64,000 nucleotides of DNA from Paenibacillus aceris. GTDB lineage: Bacteria; Bacillota; Bacilli; Paenibacillales; NBRC-103111. Where the stretch lies: contig NZ_JAGGKV010000013.1 of assembly GCF_017874035.1 (NCBI RefSeq), forward strand, positions 62,001-126,000, in the 5' to 3' direction. The notes beneath the pieces are model-generated. The model was given only the letters and a program-made list of their open reading frames with translations. It did not search any database and was not told the DNA's origin. The translations under genes were made by a program, and so were the position numbers. This document shows, piece by piece, positions 16,128 through 25,233 of this stretch (positions are counted from its first letter, which is position 1; every line of letters starts with the position of its first letter).

Positions 16128-16371
16128 GTCGTTTACATCTCCTTAGCACTTTCTGGGGAAGGATAAATAAAAAGAAATTTTCCGAACAGATGTTCTAAAA
16201 ATAAAGGAATTGTGGTATCCTTAATATAGGTTAACAGAGTGAACAGGTATCGTCAAAAGCAACGGAGAGGTTACAAGCTTTCTTTGAAATAACGAGAAAT
16301 TCAGAGCAAATTCTAGCTAATGCGATATTAACTTGTCTTAATAAACAAAATTGGTCCTTTAGCCATTCGAA

Positions 16372-16420
16372 GGTCAATATCTTGTGTTGTATAATGAATT
16401 TCTCACACCATATATTGTAA
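16372..16420 (+). promoter_or_regulatory. nrdJ promoter with two candidate NrdR boxes
   Basis: A perfect TATAAT (16390-16395) lies between two sequences resembling the NrdR box acaCwAtATaTwGtgt. Box 1 is 16372-16387 (about 12 of 16 matches, ending AATATCTTGTGT). Box 2 is 16405-16420 (about 13 of 16, ACACCATATATTGT). The boxes are about three helix turns apart, a spacing known for NrdR pairs. NrdR with ATP/dATP would repress nrdJ here. The rest of the 345-base gap shows no riboswitch. Confidence 0.55.
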
Positions 16421-16472
16421 TTTTTAATTTAGTTGCAGCTGAATCTGTAGCTTATTGGGAGGGCATTTGTCG

Positions 16473-19118
16473 ATGGGGATTTCGCAATCAGGTAAGAAGC
16501 TGGAAGGGTTAAGCGAGAAAATATTTTTGGACCGCTATGCACTCAAGAATGCAGATACGAGCTTTGCTAAGGTAGGGGATACCGTTCTCGTTCTGACGAA
16601 GGATGATCCCAAATTCCCAGCCAAAGAGGTAGGCGAAATTATAAGCCGTGAAGGCGACATCGTTCAAGTAAGAACACGCAGCGGCGAGACGGTGAAGTCT
16701 CCGGTTGAAAAGCTTACGCTAAACATAGAAAAAACACCTGAAGAAATGTGGAATCGCTTAGCTGGAGCAATGGCTTCCGTCGAAGCGACGCCGGAGAAAC
16801 GAAATGAATGGACAGATAAATTCAGATATATTTTAGATGATTGGAAGCTTGTTCCAGGCGGACGTATTGCGGCAGGCGCGGATGCGAGCGATGAACTGAC
16901 GCTTTTTAACTGTTATGTCATTCCGTCTCCTCACGATAGTCGTGGCGGCATTATGAGCACATTATCTGAAATGACGGAAATTATGTCGCGCGGCGGAGGA
17001 GTCGGTATCAATCTATCCTCGCTTCGCCCACGCCGTTCCGTTGTTAAGGGAGTGAACGGTTCATCGAGCGGAGCTGTTTCATGGGGCGGTTTGTTCAGCT
17101 ATACAACCGGCCTGATCGAGCAAGGGGGAAGCCGGCGGGGCGCTCTCATGCTGATGATTAATGACTGGCATCCTGATCTGGAAGATTTCATTACAGTGAA
17201 GTCGACCATGGGACAAATTACAAATGCCAATCTGTCCGTTTGCGTAAGCAATGGATTTATGAAAGCTGTGAAGGAAGACTTGGAATGGGAACTCGTATTC
17301 CCGGATACCACAGATCCTGAATATAACGAGAAATGGGACGGCAACTTGGAAGCTTGGAAAAAGCTTGGCAAAGCCGTCAAGCCTTACCGCACAGTAAGAG
17401 CTCGTGATGTATGGCATACCATTATTGAGTCTGCCTGGAAATCGGCTGAGCCTGGTGTCGTATTCATGGAATACTACAACCAAATGTCGAACAGCTGGTA
17501 CTTTAATCCGATTATTTGTACCAATCCGTGCGGGGAGCAAGGCCTTCCGGCGTGGGGCGTATGCAATTTATCGGCGATTAATTTATCGAAGTTTTATGAT
17601 GCGGAGAAGCATGACGTGGATTGGGCGGATTTGGCCACGGTTGTCCGTTACTCGACTCGTTTCCTTGATAATGTCATCGATAAGACGCCGTATCATTTTG
17701 AAGAAAATCGTGAGAATCAACAAAGCGAACGCCGTGTAGGTCTAGGCTCTATGGGCTTAGCTGAACTTATGATTAAATTGAAAATTCGTTATGGAAGTCC
17801 GGAATCTTTGGTGTTTTTGGACAAAATCTACGGTTTTATGGCGAGAGAAGCCTATCTGGCATCGGCTGAGATTGCTGCTGAAAAAGGATCCTTTAAAGCG
17901 TTCATCGCCGATAAGTTCCTGGAGAGCGGCTTTATGAAAAATATGACCAAAGCATTCCCTGAAGTCGGCGAAGCCATCAAAAAGAACGGCATGCGCAACG
18001 TAACCGTTATTACGCAAGCTCCAACCGGAAGCACAGGAACGATGGTTGGTACATCGACGGGCATTGAGCCGTACTTTGCATTTGAATATTACCGCCAAAG
18101 CCGATTGGGCTTTGATAAGCAATATGTGCCGATTGCACAGGAATGGAAAGACGCTAACCCGAACCAGGAGCTGCCGGATTACTTTGTAACTTCGATGTCC
18201 TTGACAGCTGAAGATCATATCCGTGCACAAGCTGCGATCCAAACGTGGGTAGACAGTTCCATCTCCAAAACAGCGAACTGTCCGTCCGATTTCACAGTGG
18301 AAGAGACTAAACGGTTGTATGAATTGGCTTTTGATCTGGGCTGTAAAGGCGTCACCATTTATCGTGATGGAAGCCGTGATGTGCAGGTTCTGAGTACAAG
18401 CGCTGATAAGAAAGAAGACAAGAAAGAAGAGAAGGCTGCAGAAGCAGCACCTGTTGCTGTAGCAGCAGAGGCTGTGAAAGAAGAAGCTAGCTTAACGAAT
18501 CTCTCTGGCAAGCTTGCTGTCAATGTTGACGCGAAGACAGAGCAAGTCTTCGATAAGCAATATAAGCGCCGTCCACAAATTCTGCGGGGCGCTACGTATA
18601 AAGTGAATACACCATTTGGCATGGCGTATATTACGATTAATGATATGAACGGAACGCCGAGTGAAATCTTCCTTAACGTAGGGAAAGCTGGCTCCGACGT
18701 ATTTGCGATGTCCGAAGCACTAGGCCGGGTGTGCTCGTTATTCTTGCGCTATGGCGACCACGGGGACAAAGTGAAGCTGCTCGTGAAGCACTTGAAAGGC
18801 ATTGGTGGCTCCGGCGCCATTGGGTTCGGCACCAACCGAGTCGAGTCCATCGCAGACGCGGTTGCCAAGGCGCTCGAGCAGCACGACGAAGTGATGAACG
18901 AGCAAGACGACGCGCGGAACTACGTGACCGCGACGAGTGAAGTGCTGGATGCGCCAGCACCGGCACCGGTGGCTGCTTCAAGCGGGCACACTGCACATGG
19001 CGGCAGCGCAGTTAGCGCCGCGCCGAAGGACTTGTGCCCGTCGTGCGGCTCCGCTTCGCTGATCAACAGCGAAGGGTGTAAGAACTGCGCGAACTGTGGC
19101 TACAGTCGCTGCTCGTAG
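16473..19118 (+). CDS. nrdJ: B12-dependent (class II) ribonucleotide reductase
   Basis: An 881-residue adenosylcobalamin-dependent ribonucleoside-diphosphate reductase. The N-terminal extension is followed by the catalytic barrel. Conserved stretches are LFNCYVIPSPHDS, SRGGGVGINLSSLRP, NPCGEQGLPAWGVCNLSAINL (active-site Asn/Cys/Glu and redox Cys), APTGSTGTMVGTSTGIEP and GCKGVTIYRDGSR. After an Ala/Glu/Lys linker come a TSCPD-type domain and a C-terminal Cys-rich tail (CPSCGS...CKNCANCGYSRC) for reductant relay or zinc. It makes deoxynucleotides without oxygen. ATG 16473 lies 10 bases after GGGAGG. It is a single-gene unit ended by a strong terminator. Confidence 0.95.
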   Translation: MGISQSGKKLEGLSEKIFLDRYALKNADTSFAKVGDTVLVLTKDDPKFPAKEVGEIISREGDIVQVRTRSGETVKSPVEKLTLNIEKTPEEMWNRLAGAMASVEATPEKRNEWTDKFRYILDDWKLVPGGRIAAGADASDELTLFNCYVIPSPHDSRGGIMSTLSEMTEIMSRGGGVGINLSSLRPRRSVVKGVNGSSSGAVSWGGLFSYTTGLIEQGGSRRGALMLMINDWHPDLEDFITVKSTMGQITNANLSVCVSNGFMKAVKEDLEWELVFPDTTDPEYNEKWDGNLEAWKKLGKAVKPYRTVRARDVWHTIIESAWKSAEPGVVFMEYYNQMSNSWYFNPIICTNPCGEQGLPAWGVCNLSAINLSKFYDAEKHDVDWADLATVVRYSTRFLDNVIDKTPYHFEENRENQQSERRVGLGSMGLAELMIKLKIRYGSPESLVFLDKIYGFMAREAYLASAEIAAEKGSFKAFIADKFLESGFMKNMTKAFPEVGEAIKKNGMRNVTVITQAPTGSTGTMVGTSTGIEPYFAFEYYRQSRLGFDKQYVPIAQEWKDANPNQELPDYFVTSMSLTAEDHIRAQAAIQTWVDSSISKTANCPSDFTVEETKRLYELAFDLGCKGVTIYRDGSRDVQVLSTSADKKEDKKEEKAAEAAPVAVAAEAVKEEASLTNLSGKLAVNVDAKTEQVFDKQYKRRPQILRGATYKVNTPFGMAYITINDMNGTPSEIFLNVGKAGSDVFAMSEALGRVCSLFLRYGDHGDKVKLLVKHLKGIGGSGAIGFGTNRVESIADAVAKALEQHDEVMNEQDDARNYVTATSEVLDAPAPAPVAASSGHTAHGGSAVSAAPKDLCPSCGSASLINSEGCKNCANCGYSRCS

Positions 19119-19122
19119 GGAG

Positions 19123-19154
19123 AAAGGAGGACTTTTTTGTCCTCCTTTTTTTTT
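19123..19154 (+). terminator. nrdJ terminator
   Basis: AAGGAGGAC pairs with GTCCTCCTT around T6 and is followed by nine or more T. Confidence 0.9.
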
Positions 19155-19170
19155 GTGAGTTGTAACTTAA

Positions 19171-19236
19171 AATGTCGGTGACTGGAAGATGAAATGTCGC
19201 TGAGTTGGAACATAAATGTCGTAGGCTCGTACCTTG
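19171..19236 (+). repeat. three direct repeats with 22-bp period (AATGTCG)
   Basis: AATGTCG occurs at 19171, 19193 and 19215, exactly 22 bases apart, and the first two units also share TGA, TTGGAA/TGGAA and A-rich ends. Evenly phased repeats of this kind are found at the ends of IS21- and Tn7/Tn552-like transposons as transposase binding sites. No matching inverted set or transposase gene is present nearby, so it would be an orphan end. Confidence 0.45.
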
Positions 19237-19774
19237 ATGGGACGGGCTTTTTCTTCATTTTGATCGTCGCTCACTTAACTGTTTTAAAAAAATATTCTCA
19301 GTGGTTTAATCAGAAATACTTGTATTTTTCTTGGAACATGTTTTGGCATTTTTCAAAGTTGCGTGATATCAGAAGAAAATGGACTAACTGCTGCCGACAA
19401 GCAGCCTACAAGCGGCTTTGTGTGGTGTCATAAATACTGAGAAAATTTTCAAAATTTGATTTGTGAGAGAACTATTTCAGAATTACTGAGAAATGTATAA
19501 TTATGCATCAATATACATGCATTGATTGAGATAGTTAAAGGGAAAATATGTGATTTGAAATTTAAGAGGGTCATTGCCGATCAACAAGGACATGAAAAAC
19601 TGCTGCCATCCATTAGGTGCAAATTGATGCCATGACCGCAGCGTGCTAGAAAGCTTGATGGCAGATGTCGAAATACCTATTATCCGGTGCTGTTGATTAG
19701 TTACAATAAAGTTTTGTTCAAAAGGATTTGTTTCAATAAAGTTTTGCTCTACTTTCTTTTTTTTGAGACTTATA

Positions 19775-20036
19775 CTTATAAGCAGATTCGTCTACTTGTT
19801 CAATTCGGCGATCTCTACCGTTTGTTAAGCCCATTCGAGGGTAACGATACCGCTTCTCTTTCTTTCCGCTTACTACTATGCGTCTCAAAGGACTTAACCC
19901 CGACTTCGACTATCGTATCGAAGGTGCCGAAGGCGTATTCCCTGGTAACCATTTGTTATACGCTGGAATACCTATCACAGGACTGCGGGGTGACTTCCAA
20001 AGCAAAATCTGGCTGCTTGATCGTGCGCTTCAATAG
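19775..20036 (+). pseudogene. remnant of a GH36 alpha-galactosidase C-terminus
   Basis: In one frame the sequence reads YKQIRLLVQFGDLYRLLSPF followed by EGN. This is closely similar to YKEIRKLVQFGNYYRLLSPF and EGN near the end of the intact alpha-galactosidase at 30300. After a gap and frameshift (near 19880), the next frame reads LKGLNPDFDYRIEGAE, then LLYAGIPITGLRGDFQSKIW and a stop, matching that enzyme's last 60 residues. The body of the gene is gone. It differs clearly from the intact gene, so it comes from an older paralogue. Confidence 0.8.
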
Positions 20037-20620
20037 CCCATTCTAGCTATCCCTTGCATACTTCTTTCGTGTAAGAACGTTTTTTTTACTTTCTTAACTC
20101 GATGGAATGATTCTTTTTCATACGTTTTAAGCTATGATATATCAACTGGGAAACTGCTCCACTATTGTGAATGGTAAAGGATCCAATGGTAGTTCATTAA
20201 ATAAGTACTGAATAAACAGTATTTGAAATTTGCCTTGCGAAAAGCCGTAGAACCAACCTACAGGAAGAACTTGGAACGGTGCAAAAGGAATTGGTAGAGC
20301 TCAAGTAAGAAGCGATTGACCTTGTCTACGAGTTGGAAGGACGATTAGTTATGATCCTGCTGCTGGAACGAATTGGTCCGCTTGAACAATTGGAGAGGTG
20401 AAAATTCCTGCAGGATGCAACAAAAATTAAATTGTATATGTATATTTTGTTGGATTATTTAAATATGACAGTGTTAATTTGTATGAATTCTATATTATGA
20501 TAGTATTTTGAAAAGGGACTGCCTATAGCCAACATCTCATCATCCGATTAACGAAGTTAATAGCTCGGATAGACAAGCTGTTTGTGTTACAATACGATGA
20601 TTGTAAGGAGGGGGGAGAGA
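20037..20620. other. non-coding stretch with a decayed coding scrap
   Basis: No intact gene is visible. At 20232-20402 a frame reads as a Glu/Leu-rich helical segment (TNLQEELGTVQKELVELK, one in-frame stop, then AIDLVYELEGRLVMILLLER), suggesting the degraded end of a small coiled-coil gene. The remainder is AT-rich without clear promoters or terminators. The following stretch up to 20760 holds the leader of the AraC regulator. Confidence 0.4.
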
Positions 20621-20623
20621 TTG

Positions 20624-20698
20624 ATGATTCTGCACAGGATCATATATGCCCTGCCGAGGTTATCCGATAGGCTTGTTAAGCTCATTGAATCTTTTTAG
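20624..20698 (+). CDS. possible 24-residue leader peptide
   Basis: A short frame, MILHRIIYALPRLSDRLVKL plus four residues (IESF), follows an exceptionally strong ribosome site (AAGGAGGGGGGAGAGATTG) and ends 63 bases before the AraC-type regulator gene. It could be a translated leader, or simply a gene scrap that retained its start. There is no other evidence for function. Confidence 0.3.
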   Translation: MILHRIIYALPRLSDRLVKLIESF

Positions 20699-20761
20699 AT
20701 GTATAGATCTGAACCACAATGTGATTAAGGTCCAATATCAACCAGAAGGAGTAACATTGAC

Positions 20762-23119
20762 ATGCTGAGGTTTTTTGGATCAAGCAAATACTTTCATAAG
20801 ATTTATCTATGGATTGGCTTGGCCTTTTTGAGTCTACTGATTATTTTTTCAACGATTATATACTTGAGTGTCAAGAAATCAGTTCTCCAAAATAACTATG
20901 ATTTAAACAAGCAGTTGCTTTCTCAAGTTGCCAATAATTTAGAAAATTTCGATCAGATGGTGAGGAATCTATGTTACTCCATTTATATGAGCAGTGATAC
21001 CAAATCCATTTTTGATTTGAATAACATTAGCGACAATATTGGAGAAGCGAGCGCTGCATTGGAAAATTTAAGAACATCTTATATGAGCAATGGTCCATTT
21101 ATTCATTCAATTTTTATCCACCATGGGAAATCGAATGTCTATTTGTCTACGAATAAAGGACTTTTCAGCAGCGATCCGCAGCTTGAAACAACGATTCGCT
21201 CTTTCAATGTTCTACCTGTGCTTAAGCCCATATATAGGCAGATGGACAGCCTTTATCCAATTGCATCCAAGCCAACGGACGATGTATTTACATATGCGAT
21301 GTACGATTGGTTAGGGAAGGAAAACTTGCCGGATAACAGCGTTTATGTAAATATCAAGGCGGATTGGATGCTTGAGAATATTAACAGGATCAATACATCG
21401 AATCCGAATTCTAAGAGTAATATTTATATCTTGAATGGAAACAATGGCGAAAATATTGGGAATCAAATCAAGGATGAAACTACAAAGTCTTCCTTGCAAG
21501 TGATTTATAGTGACTTAATCAAAGACAAAATCATAGAATCGGGAGCTTCGTTCGATGCCTTTTCCACTGATTTCAACGGTGAGAAAAGCTATGTTTCATA
21601 TATTTACTTGAAACAAACCGATTGGGTATTGGTAAAGGTTCAGTCTTATAAAGAAGTATTCCGTAATGTAGAAAATATTAAATTCATCATGCTTTTTATA
21701 ACCTTGGTATTCATTTTTATTGCCGTCATTGCTTCATTTGCGATATCCAAAAAGATCTATGTTCCGATAGGCAAGCTTGTGAAACGGATTAATTCCTTGG
21801 ATATTGATGAAAATGAAATAACTCCGATAGACGATGAGATCAGCTTTTTAAATCAAATGTATAATAAATTCTATGAATATAGAGAGATGTATTATAAAGA
21901 AAACCGCTCAAAAGATAGGCTTTTGAATAACTACTACCTTACTAATCTTCTAGTGGATAGCAACTCTATGACAAATGACGATATTGCCAATGCCTCACAA
22001 AGCAATAGTGCTTTGTTTGACTCTCGGAGCAAACTGACAGTATGTGTGATCAAAATTGACCAATACAATCATTTCGTGTTGAAAAGCAGTAAAGATCAAG
22101 AGTTACTCAGGTTTGCTATCGTTAATATTATGAATGATTTGTTGGCATCAAAATTTTATAACGAAGCTGTCGATATGAAAAAAGACCAGATTGTGCTTAT
22201 TGTAAATACAGGTCAGGCCGAGAACAACGAAGCGATCCGTGTACTGTCCGAATGCCTTGCAGAAGCCCAGAAAATGATACTAAAGTATTTTAAATTGTCC
22301 GTATCTGTTTCCATTGGCGAAATTGTAGATACTGCTGTTGCATTGGAAGGGAGCTATCGTATTGCCCTTTATAATGCCAATTATCGAACTCTATTCGGGA
22401 GAATGTCTGTTATTACTTGTGATAAAGTCAAACAGAACAATGAGAATAGCCAAGTTCATTATTCTGCACAGTTGAATAAAAAACTGGTTGAAGCGATGAA
22501 CACGGGACAAATAAAAAATGCCGAAATGATTGTTTTGAATATTTTGGAGGAGATCAAAGAGCAAAATTACAACAATATGACGCTGTCTGTCATGCATATA
22601 ACAAATTTTATTTTAAATATGCTCAATGAGATGAACAAGTCCAAGCTGCAGCCCATAAATATCGATTACAATGTTTATAATTTAAAGATTATGGAATATG
22701 AAACGTTGGAAGAAATTTCGGAGGAGCTTATCCGATTGCTTTCTCTCGGCGTAGGGAATGCTAGAGCTTCAAATTTGGAGAAACATGCCTTGCTTATAGA
22801 AACGGCCAAGGGAATCATTGAGGAAAGCTATTCCGATCCGAGCTTGAGCTTGCAGCTTGTCGCAGAAATTCTCAAAATGTCATCTGTACATCTTGGGAAA
22901 ATATTCAAAGAAAATATGTCGGTCTCACTTGCGGAATATATTCACGGTGTCCGATTGGAAAAAGCCAGAGAGCTGCTGGAGCAGTCGAACTTTACGACTG
23001 TTCAGATCATTGAGAAGATCGGAATGGAGAATGAAAGTTATTTTTATAAGCTTTTCAAAAAAAAGTACGGGGTAACGCCAAAGGAATATGTCTTGAAAAA
23101 TACAGTAATGAAATCTTAA
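20762..23119 (+). CDS. membrane-bound AraC-family regulator (two TM, HTH C-terminus)
   Basis: A 785-residue one-protein sensor/regulator of the type common beside LplB/YtcP transporters in Paenibacillus. It has a TM helix at about residues 14-36, a roughly 270-residue extracytoplasmic sensor domain (cache-like), a second TM helix at about 309-330 and a HAMP-like connector (KLVKRINSLDIDENE). A cytoplasmic domain of about 300 residues and an AraC double HTH at about 680-780 (SLQLVAEILKMSSVHLGKIF, VQIIEKIGMENESYFYKLFK) complete it. It probably senses an extracellular sugar or loaded binding protein and activates the downstream ABC/glycosidase genes. AGAAGGAG precedes the ATG by 10 bases. Its 3' end has been duplicated twice in this window. 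Confidence 0.88.
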   Translation: MLRFFGSSKYFHKIYLWIGLAFLSLLIIFSTIIYLSVKKSVLQNNYDLNKQLLSQVANNLENFDQMVRNLCYSIYMSSDTKSIFDLNNISDNIGEASAALENLRTSYMSNGPFIHSIFIHHGKSNVYLSTNKGLFSSDPQLETTIRSFNVLPVLKPIYRQMDSLYPIASKPTDDVFTYAMYDWLGKENLPDNSVYVNIKADWMLENINRINTSNPNSKSNIYILNGNNGENIGNQIKDETTKSSLQVIYSDLIKDKIIESGASFDAFSTDFNGEKSYVSYIYLKQTDWVLVKVQSYKEVFRNVENIKFIMLFITLVFIFIAVIASFAISKKIYVPIGKLVKRINSLDIDENEITPIDDEISFLNQMYNKFYEYREMYYKENRSKDRLLNNYYLTNLLVDSNSMTNDDIANASQSNSALFDSRSKLTVCVIKIDQYNHFVLKSSKDQELLRFAIVNIMNDLLASKFYNEAVDMKKDQIVLIVNTGQAENNEAIRVLSECLAEAQKMILKYFKLSVSVSIGEIVDTAVALEGSYRIALYNANYRTLFGRMSVITCDKVKQNNENSQVHYSAQLNKKLVEAMNTGQIKNAEMIVLNILEEIKEQNYNNMTLSVMHITNFILNMLNEMNKSKLQPINIDYNVYNLKIMEYETLEEISEELIRLLSLGVGNARASNLEKHALLIETAKGIIEESYSDPSLSLQLVAEILKMSSVHLGKIFKENMSVSLAEYIHGVRLEKARELLEQSNFTTVQIIEKIGMENESYFYKLFKKKYGVTPKEYVLKNTVMKS

Positions 23120-23167
23120 AAAAACGCCGCTTAGTTCCTGTGTTGGAAATAAGCGGCGTTTTTTTGT
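23118..23167 (+). terminator. terminator of the AraC regulator gene
   Basis: AAAAACGCCGCTTA pairs with TAAGCGGCGTTTTT, followed by T-rich sequence. It is partly preserved in both downstream copies. Confidence 0.88.
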
Positions 23168-23178
23168 TGTTTTGCGAT

Positions 23179-23249
23179 ATTGCAGGACAGTATTGCAGGA
23201 AAAATCATATTTTACAGTCGTTGATTTGTCGGATTCTTTAAATTCGACA
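23179..23249 (+). promoter_or_regulatory. candidate operators for the transporter operon
   Basis: ATTGCAGGA is repeated directly at 23179-23187 and 23192-23200 (13-base period), as expected for the two HTH units of an AraC protein. Further down, TGTCG (23227-23231) and CGACA (23245-23249) form an inverted repeat. A TATGAT -10-like box is at 23274-23279. Both ATTGCAGGA units are retained in the other two copies of this segment. Confidence 0.45.
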
Positions 23250-23346
23250 GTGTTTTTTCGTGAAAATTTTATCTATGATTCAAATTGAAGAGGGAACCTG
23301 CTGGTGGGACAGGACATAACGATCAACAAAGGAGTGAGCACAATTG

Positions 23347-24258
23347 ATGCAAACAAGTTTTATTAAGACATTTATGAGAAACAAACAATTATTTATTTTA
23401 TCTTTACCGGGCGTGCTGTTTTTATTCATATTCAGTTATATGCCTTTATATGGTCTGCTGCTGCCATTTAAGGATTATAAAATTGGTTTGGGCTTCTGGG
23501 ATAGCCCTTGGGTAGGGCTCGATAACTTTAAATATTTGTTCACGCAAGATGCATTCCGTATTACAAGAAATACAGTAGGATATAATCTGGCCTTTATTGT
23601 TGTCTTACTGATCGTGGCTGTTGCCTTCGCATTAATGCTGAATGAAATGAGACGAACATCCGTCAAATTTTATCAGACGGTTTTGTTCCTGCCTTATTTT
23701 CTTTCTTTTACCGTAGTCAGCTACGTTTTCTTGGCCCTGTTCGATATGCAAAACGGATTTGTAAATGCCATTCTCCATATGTTCGGGAAGGAAGCGGTTC
23801 TTTGGTATAACGATGCGAAATATTGGCCTCCACTGCTGGTATTCACCTATGTTTGGAAGAACGCTGGATATTTTACAATCATCTATTACACAGGCCTTTT
23901 AGGGATTAATGATGAATACTACGAAGCGGCAAGAGTTGATGGCGCTAACAAGTGGCATCAAATCAAAGATATTTCAATTCCGTTATTAAAGCCGCTTATC
24001 GTGATCATGGTAATGACGCAGGTCGGGAAAATCTTTGTAGGCAATTTTGATATGTTTTATCAAATTCCAAGAGATACTACGCTGCTGTATCCTACGACAG
24101 ACGTTATCGATACTTATGTGTTCAGATCATTAAAATCGCTGGGTGATATCGGAATGGCTTCGGCTGCAGGGGTGTATCAATCGGTCGTCGGTCTTGTTCT
24201 GGTTATATTTGTGAATTGGCTCATTCGAAAATTCGACTCTGAAAATTCTGTATTTTAA
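23347..24258 (+). CDS. carbohydrate ABC transporter permease (LplB type)
   Basis: A 303-residue permease with six hydrophobic helices. The start (KQLFILSLPGVLFLFIFSYM followed by PLYG) is typical of LplB/YteP proteins, and the EAA loop EYYEAARVDGANKWHQIKDI at about residues 197-216 contacts the ATPase. It imports oligosaccharides together with the next permease and lipoprotein. No ATPase gene is present, as usual for this class, which borrows MsmX. ATG 23347 is used; the TTG directly before it is also possible and closer to the AAAGGAGTGAG site. Confidence 0.92.
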   Translation: MQTSFIKTFMRNKQLFILSLPGVLFLFIFSYMPLYGLLLPFKDYKIGLGFWDSPWVGLDNFKYLFTQDAFRITRNTVGYNLAFIVVLLIVAVAFALMLNEMRRTSVKFYQTVLFLPYFLSFTVVSYVFLALFDMQNGFVNAILHMFGKEAVLWYNDAKYWPPLLVFTYVWKNAGYFTIIYYTGLLGINDEYYEAARVDGANKWHQIKDISIPLLKPLIVIMVMTQVGKIFVGNFDMFYQIPRDTTLLYPTTDVIDTYVFRSLKSLGDIGMASAAGVYQSVVGLVLVIFVNWLIRKFDSENSVF

Positions 24259-24269
24259 GGTGGGTTTGT

Positions 24270-25163
24270 ATGAATAGTTCCGTTAATCGAGGATTTTCGA
24301 TATTTCAATCGATATCGCATTTGATTTTGATTGCTTTTGCAGTGCTCTGTATATTTCCATTAATTCTTGTGGTTTCAGTATCTTTATCCAGCGATGCAAA
24401 CATTATGCAATATGGGTACAGCTTGCTTCCGCAAAAAATCGACTTTGCCGCTTACCGCTTTATTTTTGCAAGTCCGGATCAACTTTTGACCTCTTATGGA
24501 GTTACTATATTTGTCTGTATCGTGGGCACGATCATTAGTACAGTCATGACCGCAATGTTAGCCTATGTCATGTCGCGAAAAGATTATGCGTATGCGCAGA
24601 AAACTTCGTTTTATGTGTTTTTGACCATGCTGGTCAGCGGCGGATTAGTTCCTTGGTATATTATTATATCCAAATTTCTACATATGTCGGATACCATATT
24701 TGTTTTAATTGTTCCTTATCTGATCGTACCCATGAATGTATTGATTATGAAAGGGTATATGTCCGACATCTCACCAACCATTATTGAATCGTGCAAGCTG
24801 GATGGCGCCAGCGAATACCGCATATTCTTCAGCATCATTGTTCCTATGACGATATCGGGTATTGTTACCGTGGCGCTATTTATTATGCTCATGTACTGGA
24901 ATGACTATTATTTAAGTCTAATGTTTATTCAGAACAGTAAATTTGTTTCGCTTCAGTTCTTGTTGTGGAGGATTATGTCCAATGCGGATTACCTCAGAAG
25001 CTCTGTGGCAGCTTCAATGGGGTTATTAAAGGGAGTGGTCATGCCGGATCAGTCAGCTAGAATGGCTATATGTGTGCTAGCTGCAGGTCCTATGATGTTC
25101 GTCTTCCCATTCATTAATAAATTTTTTATCCGGGGAATTTCCGTAGGTTCTGTAAAAGGGTGA
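24270..25163 (+). CDS. carbohydrate ABC transporter permease (YtcP type)
   Basis: The 297-residue partner permease has six membrane segments, the family motif FPLILVVSVSLSSDANIMQYG near the start, and the EAA loop IIESCKLDGASEYRIFFSII at about residues 168-187. The C-terminus ends in a periplasm-side FVFPFINKFFIRGISVGSVK, as in YtcP relatives. It begins 11 bases after the first permease gene with a GGTGGG ribosome site, clearly in the same operon. The substrate is inferred from neighbours to be a galactose-containing oligosaccharide. Confidence 0.92.
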   Translation: MNSSVNRGFSIFQSISHLILIAFAVLCIFPLILVVSVSLSSDANIMQYGYSLLPQKIDFAAYRFIFASPDQLLTSYGVTIFVCIVGTIISTVMTAMLAYVMSRKDYAYAQKTSFYVFLTMLVSGGLVPWYIIISKFLHMSDTIFVLIVPYLIVPMNVLIMKGYMSDISPTIIESCKLDGASEYRIFFSIIVPMTISGIVTVALFIMLMYWNDYYLSLMFIQNSKFVSLQFLLWRIMSNADYLRSSVAASMGLLKGVVMPDQSARMAICVLAAGPMMFVFPFINKFFIRGISVGSVKG

Positions 25164-25233
25164 GTTCATATCAGGTTGTGATACTGGAAACAGTATTCAA
25201 TAATAAATAATAGAAAATCAGGAGGGTTCAAGA

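Larger units (their letters stand above)
22909..23343 (+). repeat. duplicated segment, copy 1 (regulator 3' end + terminator + transporter promoter)
   Basis: This is the intact copy. It covers the last 70 codons of the AraC gene, its terminator and the leader of the permease gene. Near-identical or decayed versions lie at 36855-37295 (copy 2) and 41884-42161 (copy 3), in the same orientation. Copy 3 ends at the base just before the permease start. Confidence 0.85.

Noticed and set aside
16128..16371. Possible cobalamin riboswitch for nrdJ
   Set aside because: No B12-box-like sequence or extended paired structure was recognised; the NrdR-like boxes explain the promoter better.
17079..18996. 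Several long antisense frames within nrdJ
   Set aside because: They mirror the codon usage of nrdJ, lack ribosome sites and resemble no protein family.
19194..19433. 79-codon frame after the 22-bp repeats
   Set aside because: It starts inside the repeat array, has no ribosome site, and has a Trp/Lys-rich composition without resemblance to known proteins.
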